Assembly: GCF_031143425.1 (NCBI RefSeq) | Contig: NC_090442.1 | Span: 429,739,776 to 429,803,775, forward strand | Direction: 5' to 3' | Origin: Pleurodeles waltl | Taxonomy: Eukaryota; Chordata; Amphibia; Caudata; Salamandridae | Length of the DNA stretch: 64,000 bases | Shown: one piece after another, positions 46,887 through 55,885 of the stretch | Position numbering within the stretch: position 1 is the first letter of the stretch | How the letters are laid out: each line of letters starts with the position of its first letter | Program-made: the position numbers and the translations under genes | The notes under the pieces: generated by a model | Told to the model about the DNA's origin: nothing | Database searches by the model: none | The model's input: only the letters and a program-made list of their open reading frames with translations

Positions 46887-47140
46887 CTGTACTATATAGG
46901 TTACTTTTTAAATTTTTCTTGTAATTGGCGACATTGGGTCATCCAGATAATTTGTGTAATGCCCGAATACCAGTCTTTCTCGATTTCCCCTGTTGATGTT
47001 TTCCCACTACATTTGATCTTTTATATTTTGATTGAATAAATGCATAAAACATTCCATTTGCATACTACTTTAATATAATTGTTTATGGGAGTGGTGTTGC
47101 ATTTTTTTCCAGGGACCCCTGTTCCTTCAAAGTTAAGCTT
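46887..47140. repeat. Right half of an unidentified inserted segment
   Basis: It continues the segment begun at 43731 after removal of element Y. It contains GAATAAATGCATAAAACATTCC. Its function and family are unknown. Confidence 0.35.
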
Positions 47141-47230
47141 ACTTCTCCATTCTAGGACACTCTACTTACTCCATGATACTATGCCACACCAGTCGATGAC
47201 ACATCATTCTCCTTTATGCCATTAACTTTG

Positions 47231-48291
47231 AGCCATGCTGAATAGTAGTCTCACTAGTGTACAGCATGGCTAAAACACATAGGCAAAGGCAATAGAACTT
47301 AAATAGGGGAGACCTATTGGCTTTGCCATTGCTTGTTTAGAAGGTATGAACTTTAGGGTGACTTGCAATATCCTTATGTACACAGGGGGTATTTTACCCC
47401 ATATAATACATGGTCACACCACCAACTTTCCCACAAACCACTTAAAACCTTAGTGCATAGGTTCTGTCATTCCAAGCTATTAAAGTAGAGCAGAAGAAAG
47501 AAAAGCAACATTCAATTTTTTGCTTTAAACAGCTTTATTAATTATGCTCCTAGACCTGATCTGCCTTTTACCTTGGCTGCTAGCTCTGGCAGAAGGCATT
47601 GTAATGTAAGAACTCGACTGTAATAACCCTATCATAGTCATTTTCTGATGTCTTTTCTTTATAATCAGTGAATGTCTTTTATTTACACGCTGTGACTTGG
47701 TGCATCACAAACAGCCGTTTCTAAAGAAATTAGTGACTGCAGTTTATACAGAGATTAGAGAATCCATGTTTATATAGACTGTAACGCCAAGAGTTTCTTC
47801 AGTTGAAATGCTTCTAGTTACGACTGATGTGGAGCTGAGCTTCCCAAGATCACACACAGGAGTAGAAGTGTTATTAGAACTATGGTTTCCGAGCACAGTT
47901 TACAACTATTGTACCTAATCGCTTTTGATCTCTCCAGTGCGGTTCCAATTGGCATGAGGCGAAGGGCATGATGGGTGTGGGGCGCAAAGGGTATGTTCTT
48001 CCTTTTTACCCTCCTATCTTGATTTGCTTGGTGCATGAAGATGCAAGGTTAATCAACATGTTATTTTCACATTTGAGCTAATTACTTTGTGAATATAAAT
48101 AACAATAAAAGATACTTTCAGACTGTGTAAACATGCCTTCCTTTCTCCCTATTTCACTTCCAATATATATGATTGTGTATATTTATCGGAGCCTGCAGTT
48201 CGTAAACAATGAGCGATTTGTATAGGGTTGATTGAAAGTCCCCAAGGCTGTCCCTGTCCCCCCCAGAAATGTATTGTCTCCTACGCCCCTG
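47231..48291. other. Right unique part of the hAT element
   Basis: It begins with the segment shared with 24870-24950 (GGCTAAAACACAT, GGCTTTGCCATTGCTTGTTT) and ends at the hAT terminus. No transposase exon is seen on either strand. Confidence 0.45.
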
Positions 48292-48482
48292 CTTGGGGGG
48301 GTCACCATTTCCCTTATTATAAACGATCCCTAACAGTACATCCCACCATCTGCAAGAATGGTTAACAGTGGCAATAGCTTCTTGACGTACAGTCAACATG
48401 CACTACAGCACACTCCTGGATTTAACCATCAGTGAATGACTAGCGCAGCAGAGCGGCTTACAACACTAGATTGTCTATTTAC

Positions 48483-48562
48483 CTTGACGATAGCAAGAAT
48501 ATAACCGTACTGTAAATTCAGCTCTATGTTCTTATCCTGGCCTCTCAAAAGCAAGACATTTG
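48483..48562 (-). CDS. Cadherin-related protein, exon encoding the end of the preceding repeat
   Basis: The exon is 80 bp. The acceptor is a pyrimidine tract ending CCCAG (just above 48562, minus strand) and the donor is GTAAAT (48482 downward). It begins with two bases of a codon and ends on a codon boundary. It encodes NVLLLRGQDKNIELNLQYGY and ILAIVK, the final strands of a cadherin repeat. Joined to the exon at 40378-40519 this gives AIVK-NVNDEPPVC, exactly the repeat end followed by a calcium linker. The preceding exon should end one base into a codon and lie above 48562, but I could not find it. An in-frame TGA lies just upstream of the acceptor, which supports placing the border here. 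Confidence 0.65.
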
Positions 48563-48858
48563 CTGGGTTCAGGGTAAAAACGAAAGTTGATAGGTTTCAA
48601 GTACAGTTTTTTCCCATTAGCGTTATAAATAAATCGCGGTCAGCAAACAGTTCTGACCAATTCTTAACTAATCTCCAGAACTCCTGAGGTTGACAAGTAC
48701 CTTTAAACTGCAGTAACGTGCAGCCAGCCATTTGTGGTGAATAAGTGAACTCTTCGTATAGAAGTAAGAGAAGCTCTCAGATCCCTGGTGAAAGAATTAC
48801 CGAATCAACACGAAACGGATAGCCTTTACCTTCCTTTAGCTAGAAACTGTGTTTCAGT
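48563..48858. other. Intronic DNA upstream of the cadherin exon
   Basis: It reads as noncoding and holds no recognisable repeat terminus. Confidence 0.4.
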
Positions 48859-49200
48859 CAGTGCTTAATTTGTAAATAAAAACGTGCCTGCTCAAAGCTC
48901 TCCACTGAAACACGCGGCTGCTGCAATTAAAAGTGTGAGCAAGGAATACTGAGGCAGCTTAATCCTGAAGCCATCTCGGGCCTCTTTAGTTCATTTACAT
49001 CCACTCCCTGTCCCTTCAGTTCACTCTGGCACCATGATACTTTCTCCTTTTGTGACGCTTTTTCGTTTTTCTCTTCCTCCATCTTTCTCATATTTGTGTT
49101 TTGCTAACAGTAAGTGCTTGAGGCAGAAAAATAAGTGCTGGACCTCAAAAATAAGTGCCGGTGCTCAGCACCGGAAACCACCAACACAAATTAAGCACTG
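48859..49200. mobile_element. hAT-type MITE (342 bp)
   Basis: Inverted termini CAGTGCTTAATTTGT and ACAAATTAAGCACTG match over 15 bases. The 8-bp flanks GTTTCAGT (48851-48858) and GTTTCAGG (49201-49208) agree at seven of eight. The interior is noncoding with repeated AAATAAGTGC words near the right end. Confidence 0.85.
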
Positions 49201-49208
49201 GTTTCAGG

Positions 49209-49900
49209 AATCAGGAGGCTCGTTCAATGATCCTTAAGTGGAAGTTCATGAGGACCCTTAACCTCCTGTGTTAAACACTAGTAAAAATTCACATAACACA
49301 GGTAGGCCAGCACTTGTCTATTATCATGATATTGAGAGCATCGTCGTTGCTTTGAAATTTTGCTTGTTTCAGGCACTGCTTCCTATTCTGTAGGCAACCT
49401 GTTTAGAGTTGGTGAAAATATTTTAAATTGCGAAGCTTTAGCTGATCAGGTATACCTTTTATAACTGTTTGCTTACCCGATTTATGTATTATTTATCGCT
49501 CACTTAGCATAGAAAGCAATACTAGCTTCGTGTAATCCCTACTGGATAACTCATTTAAAAAGCTACTTTCCCAACCTCGGTGAAAAAAAATATTAAATGC
49601 TCATAGTGTGTTGTTATGCATATAATTTCCAATCAGATAAGGTCTATAACTATAAAAGTTAGTTTTAAAACTTATTTTTAGTTAGAAAACTAATGGGGCT
49701 TCGCATCTTTCTTTATATCGTTAGATGCGCAGGAAACGAAGAAGACATATCAAAGGGCAAAACGAACCCAGTTGTCTATACAACAAATACCCATGGTTGT
49801 TCCAAGAGGGATAACTGAAATAAAATCATCCTTCTATCAACTTTGGGCAAAAATCTCAATTTTATTGTTTAGTAATGAGGCAGAATATATATTACTTAGT
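49209..49900. other. AT-rich noncoding DNA
   Basis: No gene, repeat boundary or regulatory motif could be supported. Confidence 0.5.
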
Positions 49901-51084
49901 GGCGGTTTCCACTAGGTAATTATAGTTACGACCCAGGTTCTATAAAAATAAAGCTGTTTATTTGTCTATATCTTTTACCCCGCTTGACAAATGTCCACAA
50001 GATTTTTTTTTTTTAATTCAAAAGTTACATGAGCTGCTTTCTGGAAAATGTCAGGGTGATCCGTCATTCCCAAAGAAAAAATTGAACAGCGATAGCACAA
50101 AAACCACTGGACGGAATTATACCAAATTTGGCAGAAAGATAGCTCTTGCTTCAGAAAAAGCCCTTTTTGTTATTTGCTGTTATTCCATTCAGTAGTTTTT
50201 GAGAAATATAAGAAAATACACATTTGTATCTATAGGGACACAAAGGATTTGCAATCTCTCCTGATCTAGTGCAGAGATCTGAAGCCGAGTCCCAGAAAAA
50301 AATACTAAAAAATACAAAAAGGGACAGGGTATGAACACCCTGACCCCTTAGCTCTGGCGGTGGGGTTCCAAAGGGACCCCCAGGGCTAAAAAGCTTTTTT
50401 TAAATATTTTACAGGTGGCTCTGCGGGAGGTCCATGGATCCACCGTAAAATTATAAAAAAACAAAAAAACGTGGTCTCCCACGCTTCCTTATTATAAGGC
50501 CCCTGGGTGGGCCAAGTCCTGGGGCCATTTTTTTATAATGCGGGATTGCTTCCTGGTCCCCTTACACTGCCCCGGGGACTGCCACCTACCCAGGGCTTAT
50601 ATTGTTTATGCGGAGGGGCCGCACCCCCCCACTGCACCAGGGACCACCATGCCCCAGGGCAAATATTTAAAAAAAGAAAAGTGTGTCCCTTTAGGACCAC
50701 CACCCCCGGGGCGACACTGAATTTTGAGTGGGGGGCACATGGTCCCCCTCACCCTTGGGTCCACCGTGCCCTGGGCCGAATATTTAAAAAAACGGGGCCC
50801 CTATGGGATCACCACCTCCCAGGTCCTCTATATGGATAAGTGTGGGGGTGGCCTGTCATCCCCCATGCCCGAGGACCACTGCCGCCTGGGGAAAACAGAA
50901 AACAATTGAAAGGGGGTACGTTTTGGACCCCCAGGCCCTGAGGACCACCACCAACCAGGGCTATTCATGTTAGAGGAGGGGTCATGCGCCCCCCTCTTAG
51001 AGCCTCTGATGGTCCTGGGGACCTCTCCCCCAGGGGGGCAGCTCCTGCTATGTCCCAGGGGTCTACACCCCTGGGACTGAGCTC

Positions 51085-51128
51085 TTTGCTGTGGCTTGGC
51101 TGCAGCGCTGCAGCCAAGCCACAGCAAA
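51085..51128. repeat. Perfect 44-base palindrome
   Basis: Each arm is 22 bases, beginning TTTGCTGTGGCTTGG, with the centre between 51106 and 51107 and no spacer. It could extrude as a cruciform. Confidence 0.95.
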
Positions 51129-51329
51129 CACTCTGTTGTTTGACAGCGGGACTTTTAGTGCAGTTCCCGCTGCCAGATAGCAGAGCTTTCATCTCTGTCC
51201 TTGCACACATGCAGGGAACAGAGGTGAAATGCTTCAGCCAGTGCTTGCTGAAGCAATGGCACTGCAGGGAAGCCTTAAGGCTTCCTCTGCAGTGTCATAT
51301 AGCCAATACAGGGTTAAGAAAAAAAAATC

Positions 51330-51397
51330 CCCATAGCTAAGTGTGAAGGTTGCTAGACCTTCACACTGAGCTTTGGGAGTTCGAGTCCAGCTAGACT
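51330..51397 (+). other. tRNA-like (SINE-like) segment
   Basis: TAGCTAAGTGTG fits the polymerase III A-box consensus at all but one position, and AGTTCGAGTCC fits the B box, about 40 bases apart as in tRNAs. A good acceptor stem is not visible, and an 11-bp hairpin overlaps the D-arm region. This is at most a tRNA pseudogene or SINE head, not a functional tRNA. Confidence 0.35.
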
Positions 51398-51470
51398 CAT
51401 TAGCATTTTTTTGTTAAATAAAATAATAAATATTTTAGTTAAAATAATAAATACGTTATTTATTTTAAAT

Positions 51471-52052
51471 TGAACACAGATATCTCATTCTAACTATATG
51501 AGATATTAAAGCCTAAAATAACTCTATTTCTTTCCCTCGCACTTTCTCTCTTTCTCTCCTTCAATCAGTTTCTCCCACTCAGACACTTATGCACCTACTC
51601 ACACTCAGTCAGACACTCACACACCCACTCACAGACCCACTCACACCTTCATGCACCCACTCACAGACCCGCGCACACACACTGACATACCTATTAAATA
51701 CTAAGGTACGCACTCTCGCACCCAGACAGACAATATGACAGCCACTCCCACCCTTGATACACCCTCTCACATCTATTCTCACACCCAGAGAGGCCGCAGC
51801 CAACTCGTGCGGTGCACAGCCAAAGGCCTGTGTACAGCGTGGGGTTGAGTGGTTAGGGAAAGTTAGCTGCAGGGTCTGGCCGCAGTCCAGGTCTTGCAGG
51901 CAACCTCCCCAGTGCACAGGTGAAGGCTGTGCAAATTTGGGTGCTTATAGGGGGTTGGCCTCAGGGCCTGGCCAGAGGCAGTGGTTGGATTAACAAATAG
52001 TCATAACAATTACTATATAATAAAAAAAATAAAAAAAAAGAGATTTTTTTTT
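51471..52052. other. Low-complexity CA/CACTC-rich and AT-rich DNA
   Basis: CACTCACAC-rich text around 51540-51700 and A/T runs at 51410-51470 and 52015-52060. No gene is seen. Confidence 0.5.
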
Positions 52053-52452
52053 AAACCATAGAATTTCACTGAAAAAAATCAAAGGTTAGAGGAACGTTAT
52101 AGTTAGGATCACATTCTAAGAGTGCAAAACCAGAGTAATTATAACTCATACCCTCGTCATGCACTGCTAACTTCCCCACAAATTACATCACCCATGACAT
52201 CTTTGATAACATGCTTGATAATAGCAATGTAATATTTGCTGTAAAAAAATGTAGGAAAATACTGCATGACAGGTGCACAAGTTATAGCTAACTTAGGGCA
52301 CAAGATATAGTTACTCGAGGTAACTCTAACTATAACTGCTGAATTTCTATGGTTTTCAGTGAATTTCTAAGTTTTTTTAGAAATCTAATTCCTAACTATA
52401 AGTAATAGCAATACATTAAAAAATCATAGAAATTCACTGAAAAAAACAAAGG
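52053..52452. repeat. Diverged relative of the adjacent inverted-repeat MITE
   Basis: CATAGAATTTCACTGAAAAAAA at about 52058 and CATAGAAATTCACTGAAAAAAA at about 52427 begin two direct copies of the same leader. Words such as AACGTTATAGTTAGG and GTAATTATAACTC recur in both. These are likely two members of one family side by side. Confidence 0.6.
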
Positions 52453-52741
52453 TTACAGGGAGGTTATAGTTGGGTTCTGAATTTACTCGCACAATTCCAG
52501 AGAAATTCTGCAGTTCAAGTTAGAGTTATTCCAAGTAATTATAACTTGCCACATAAGGTAACTATAACTCACACCCCTGCCTTGCACAGTTTTTGTTCTA
52601 CAATAATTTGACTTCTAATGTTTCATTGTTATTTTTATTGACTGTGTAAAAGTTGTCAAAAGTGCTGTAATATCTGGGGAACGTAGCAGTGCATGGCGAG
52701 GATGCAAGTAAATTCAGAAGCTAACTATAACGTCCCTGTAA
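52453..52741. mobile_element. MITE with about 39-base inverted ends (289 bp)
   Basis: The left end TTACAGGGAGGTTATAGTTG continues into GGTTCTGAATTTACTCGCA. The right end is its reverse complement with a few mismatches (…TGCAAGTAAATTCAGAAGC, …ATAACGTCCCTGTAA). The target duplication is not resolved. Noncoding; the superfamily is unknown. Confidence 0.7.
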
Positions 52742-53819
52742 TATATATTTATTTTAAGCTCTGTGAGATAAATGCACCAGACCAATCTGTCTATCCCATC
52801 AGTATTCCACCCATCTTCAACATCATTGGAGGCCAATACAAATTGGAGGGAATGAATACCAGCCAAGTCATGTAATTGCCTTCACCACCAGGATGCCCTG
52901 TCAGGTAAATTGTGTGCTCTACAAATGAAAATAACATAACATTGCCTGCTATTAGCATAACATTTTACACCAAATGGGCAAAACATATCCTGGAGCAAGT
53001 AAACAGAAGCAAAAAGCTGGGGTAAACTCTTAAGGCCCAAAGTTTCATTTTCATAGATATGGATACATGAGAACAACTGAAAAAACCACTAGCAACACCA
53101 ATAGGTCTGGTATTAATGTGCTAACTCATACACATTTAGGTGTACACAATTACACTCAAATTGTTTGTCAAAATATTATGACATATAAATACACACACTA
53201 GCTGTCAGAAGATGCATGGGATTGGCATGCCCTGAGGTATGGAGTACAGAGAATGTTTTTAGATGCATATCTGTAGCTTTAAGTTTCTAATAATACTAGC
53301 TTTATAACCCATAAGTGCCCAGGTACTAGGCGTAAGGCCTTTTCGTCCATGGTAGGTGTGACATGGTAGATGGAACAGGGATGCACAATACCCCAAGAAT
53401 CCATATATCTTTAGTGAAAATGTGTGGGACAGTACTGGGGCACTGGTATGACCATGTTTGCATAGAGCAACTTGGGGACAGAGATGAGTCTGAGGGTGGT
53501 CTTAACAACCAGGATATCATGATGTCTGTGCCTTTTTCATGCACCTTCTCACTAGTAACTAAATTGCAGGTGGTAGTAGATTCTTCTGTTAAAAGCATGC
53601 CTTTGAAATATACTGAAAAGGTTATCCAAAGCAGTCCCTCAACTGGTAAAGAAATAGAGGTAAGACCCAATGGCATCAAAGGCCATCTGTCCTAGATGTG
53701 AATTCTGCTTGCATACACAATGGCTTCCTCCAAAGTAATTCTCCCAGCATGTGTAGGGTGTAGTTTGAGAGTCTAGGAGAGGGCTCTGCTGCAAACCTCA
53801 GGTTTTCCAGGGGCCACTT
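52742..53819. other. Noncoding DNA without recognised features
   Basis: A 110-codon frame at 53363-53695 shows no family motif and has an equally open antisense frame. I could not assign it. Confidence 0.45.
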
Positions 53820-54168
53820 CTACAGTGCAAAAAGAGAAAAGTGTGCAATTGAGTGCTAGGAAGAAATCTTTTTGGATGTATGGGAAATGGAGAAGATTAA
53901 AACAACAGATACGGAAATGGGCAAGAAGCAACAAGAAACAAATACAACAACAGATACAGAAAGGGGTGAAAAATCCCCAAGATAAAATACAACCAGGAAC
54001 AGGAAAGGAAGTAGAGAAATTAAGATGTCTGGTTGACAAAGACACATGGGCCCATCACCTGGAAGACATTTATGGTGGCTAAAGTAAGGAGGTACCAAAA
54101 GAGGAGTGCTTCAGAGTGAAAAGAACTCCTATCGCAATATTTAATGGAGAAAGTCAAGGAAACATATA
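53820..54168 (+). pseudogene. LINE copy 2: segment between endonuclease and RT
   Basis: The basic, Gln-rich frame from 53825 (KWRRLKQQIRKWARSNKKQ...) ends with DTWAHHLEDIYG, the W...H...LY block that precedes the reverse transcriptase in CR1/L2-like LINEs. The endonuclease is missing upstream. The LINE is cut by Harbinger element 2 at the ATA target (54166-54168) and continues in frame at 62812 (QGNI, then VLKANKSSGP). Confidence 0.7.
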
Positions 54169-55064
54169 GGGGGTCATTACAACCCTGGCGGACGGTGTTA
54201 AAGCTGCGGCAATACCGCAAACAGTTCGGCGGATAAAAAATGGAATTATGACCCTGGCGGAAACCGCCAAAAAAGACAGCCACTTTAACACACCGCCCGC
54301 CACGGCGCTACAGACAAGCAGCGCAGCGGCCACCGCCAACAGACAGGCGGAACCCAATGTACCGCCCATAGTATTACAACCCGCCAATCCAGCACCTTTT
54401 CCGGGGCGGATTCACCATGAATAAAAACACGGCGGAAACAGCTTTTGCAATGGGAAAACGCTCACCTGAACACATCCCACGAGGAACGAGGACTCCATGG
54501 ATCTGGAACTTCAAATACTCCCTACCCTTGTGTTTCTGCTCCTCTACGACCAACATCTACGTAGGCGGCGAAGACAACGGTGAGTACTGCACCTACGACA
54601 TGGGGGAGGGGGAGGCAAAAGTTAGGGGGACACCCACCAAACACCACCACCCCCACACCCAACCTTGCATAATACAACATACACACCAATGCATACGCAA
54701 AAATCACAGTAACAACCCACAACCCCCCCGGAATAATGAAAAGACAAAGCGAAATTCAGTCAAACATTGTAATGTGGCATAATACATGTCATGCAAAAAT
54801 ATACAGAGATATATATGAAAATCAGTCATAAATATATACATTACGAGAAGTAGTGCAGATATGTACATAACAATGTCCGTGCACCAACAGTCCAAAAATG
54901 CATGGGCGAGGCCCACAAAGGATACCTGACCATAATCGGAGAGAACACTACAGGGGCATCAGATAGAAATACTACAGGCACCTCAGGGGGAAGGGAAGGG
55001 GGGGCACCTCAGCCGGATGACAGCAAAGCCAGATCCACGATGGGGCTCCATGCCCATTGATGTA

Positions 55065-55228
55065 TCCTGGGGAGTGCAAAGCCACAGTCTCTCAAGTCTC
55101 TACAGTGGGTGGCTTGCCCACTGTGCCATCCTGGTGAGTGCAAAGCCACAGTCTCTCAAGTCTCTACAGTGGGTGGCTTGCCCACTGTGCCATCCTGGGG
55201 AGTGCAAAGCCACAGTCTCTCAAGTAGA
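55065..55228. repeat. About 64-bp minisatellite, two to three copies
   Basis: Reverse complement of the unit at 5088-5330 in Harbinger element 1 (GAGTGCAAAGCCACAGTCTC, then TCAAGTCTCTACAGTGGG). It lies in the transposase intron. Confidence 0.85.
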
Positions 55229-55369
55229 TGCAGGTCTCCACTGGTTCTGGAGGGGGACTGGTGCCCAGACTGGATGAGTCTCCCCGTGAAAGTACCTGTC
55301 ATGTCACTGTCCCAGCTGCACATGGGATAACGATGCCTGATGTGGCGGTCTATTCATTCCTACCCGGTG

Positions 55370-55855
55370 CTTGCCCTGTTCAGCGGTGCTTTGCCATGGC
55401 GGTCGTTGCCCTGTTCAGCGGTGCTTTGCCATGGCGGTCTTTGCCCTGTTCAGCTGTGCTTTGCCATGGCAGTCGTTGCCCTGTTCAGCAGTGCTTTGCC
55501 ATGGCGGTTCTGGACTGTTCAGCAGTGCTTTGCCATGGCGGTTCTGGACTGTTCAGAGGTGCTTTGCCATGGCGGTTCTGGACTGTTCAGCGGTGCTTTG
55601 CCATGCTGGTTCTGGACTGTTCAGCTGTGCTTTGCCATGGCGGTTCTGGACTGTTCAGCGGTGCTTTGACATGGCAGTTCTGGACTGTTCAGCGGTGCCT
55701 TGCCATGGCGGTTCTGGACTGTTCAGCGGTGCTTTGCCATGGCTGTTCTGGACTGTTCAACGGTGCTTTGCCATGGCGGTCGTTGCCCTGTTCAGCGGTG
55801 CTTTGCCATGGCGGTCTCTGGACTGTTCAGGGGTGCTTTGACATGGCGGTTCTGG
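55370..55855. repeat. 34-35-bp minisatellite, about 14 copies
   Basis: Units such as GTTCTGGACTGTTCAGCGG followed by TGCTTTGCCATGGCG recur without spacing. The first units carry CGTTGCCC in place of CTGGA. It lies in the transposase intron, beyond the end of Myb2. It accounts for the long overlapping plus-strand frames here. Confidence 0.9.
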
Positions 55856-55885
55856 TACGGATATTGGTGTGTGGCATGACGTTCC

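Larger units (their letters stand above)
41233..48291. mobile_element. Large hAT-type element (7059 bp) with perfect 8-bp target duplication
   Basis: The left end CATGGGCGTAGGA and the right end complementary to CAGGGGCGTAGGA form short inverted repeats of the hAT kind. The 8-bp duplication CTTGGGGG is exact on both sides (41225-41232, 48292-48299). No hAT transposase could be read, so it is non-autonomous. Its bulk is the 1.7-kb satellite (41985-43730), an unidentified segment, LTR-like element Y and flanking DNA. It ends only 190 bases from a cadherin exon. Confidence 0.75.
49905..51470. repeat. GC-variable interspersed repeat with a string of hairpins
   Basis: The segment changes from AT-rich (49905-50260) to GC/C-rich (50330-51300) text full of GGGACCCCC-like words. 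It ends in consecutive inverted repeats: about 51054-51077, a perfect 44-base palindrome at 51085-51128, a perfect 18-base palindrome at 51268-51285 within a longer imperfect one, and 51340-51367 with 11-base arms. The outer limits and family are unknown. Confidence 0.55.

Noticed and set aside
48563..48680. Upstream extension of the cadherin exon at 48483
   Set aside because: An in-frame TGA lies directly upstream and a good pyrimidine tract with CAG sits at the chosen border, so the extension is intron.
53363..53695. 110-codon plus-strand frame
   Set aside because: No recognisable motif, an equally long antisense frame, and no splice or homology support.
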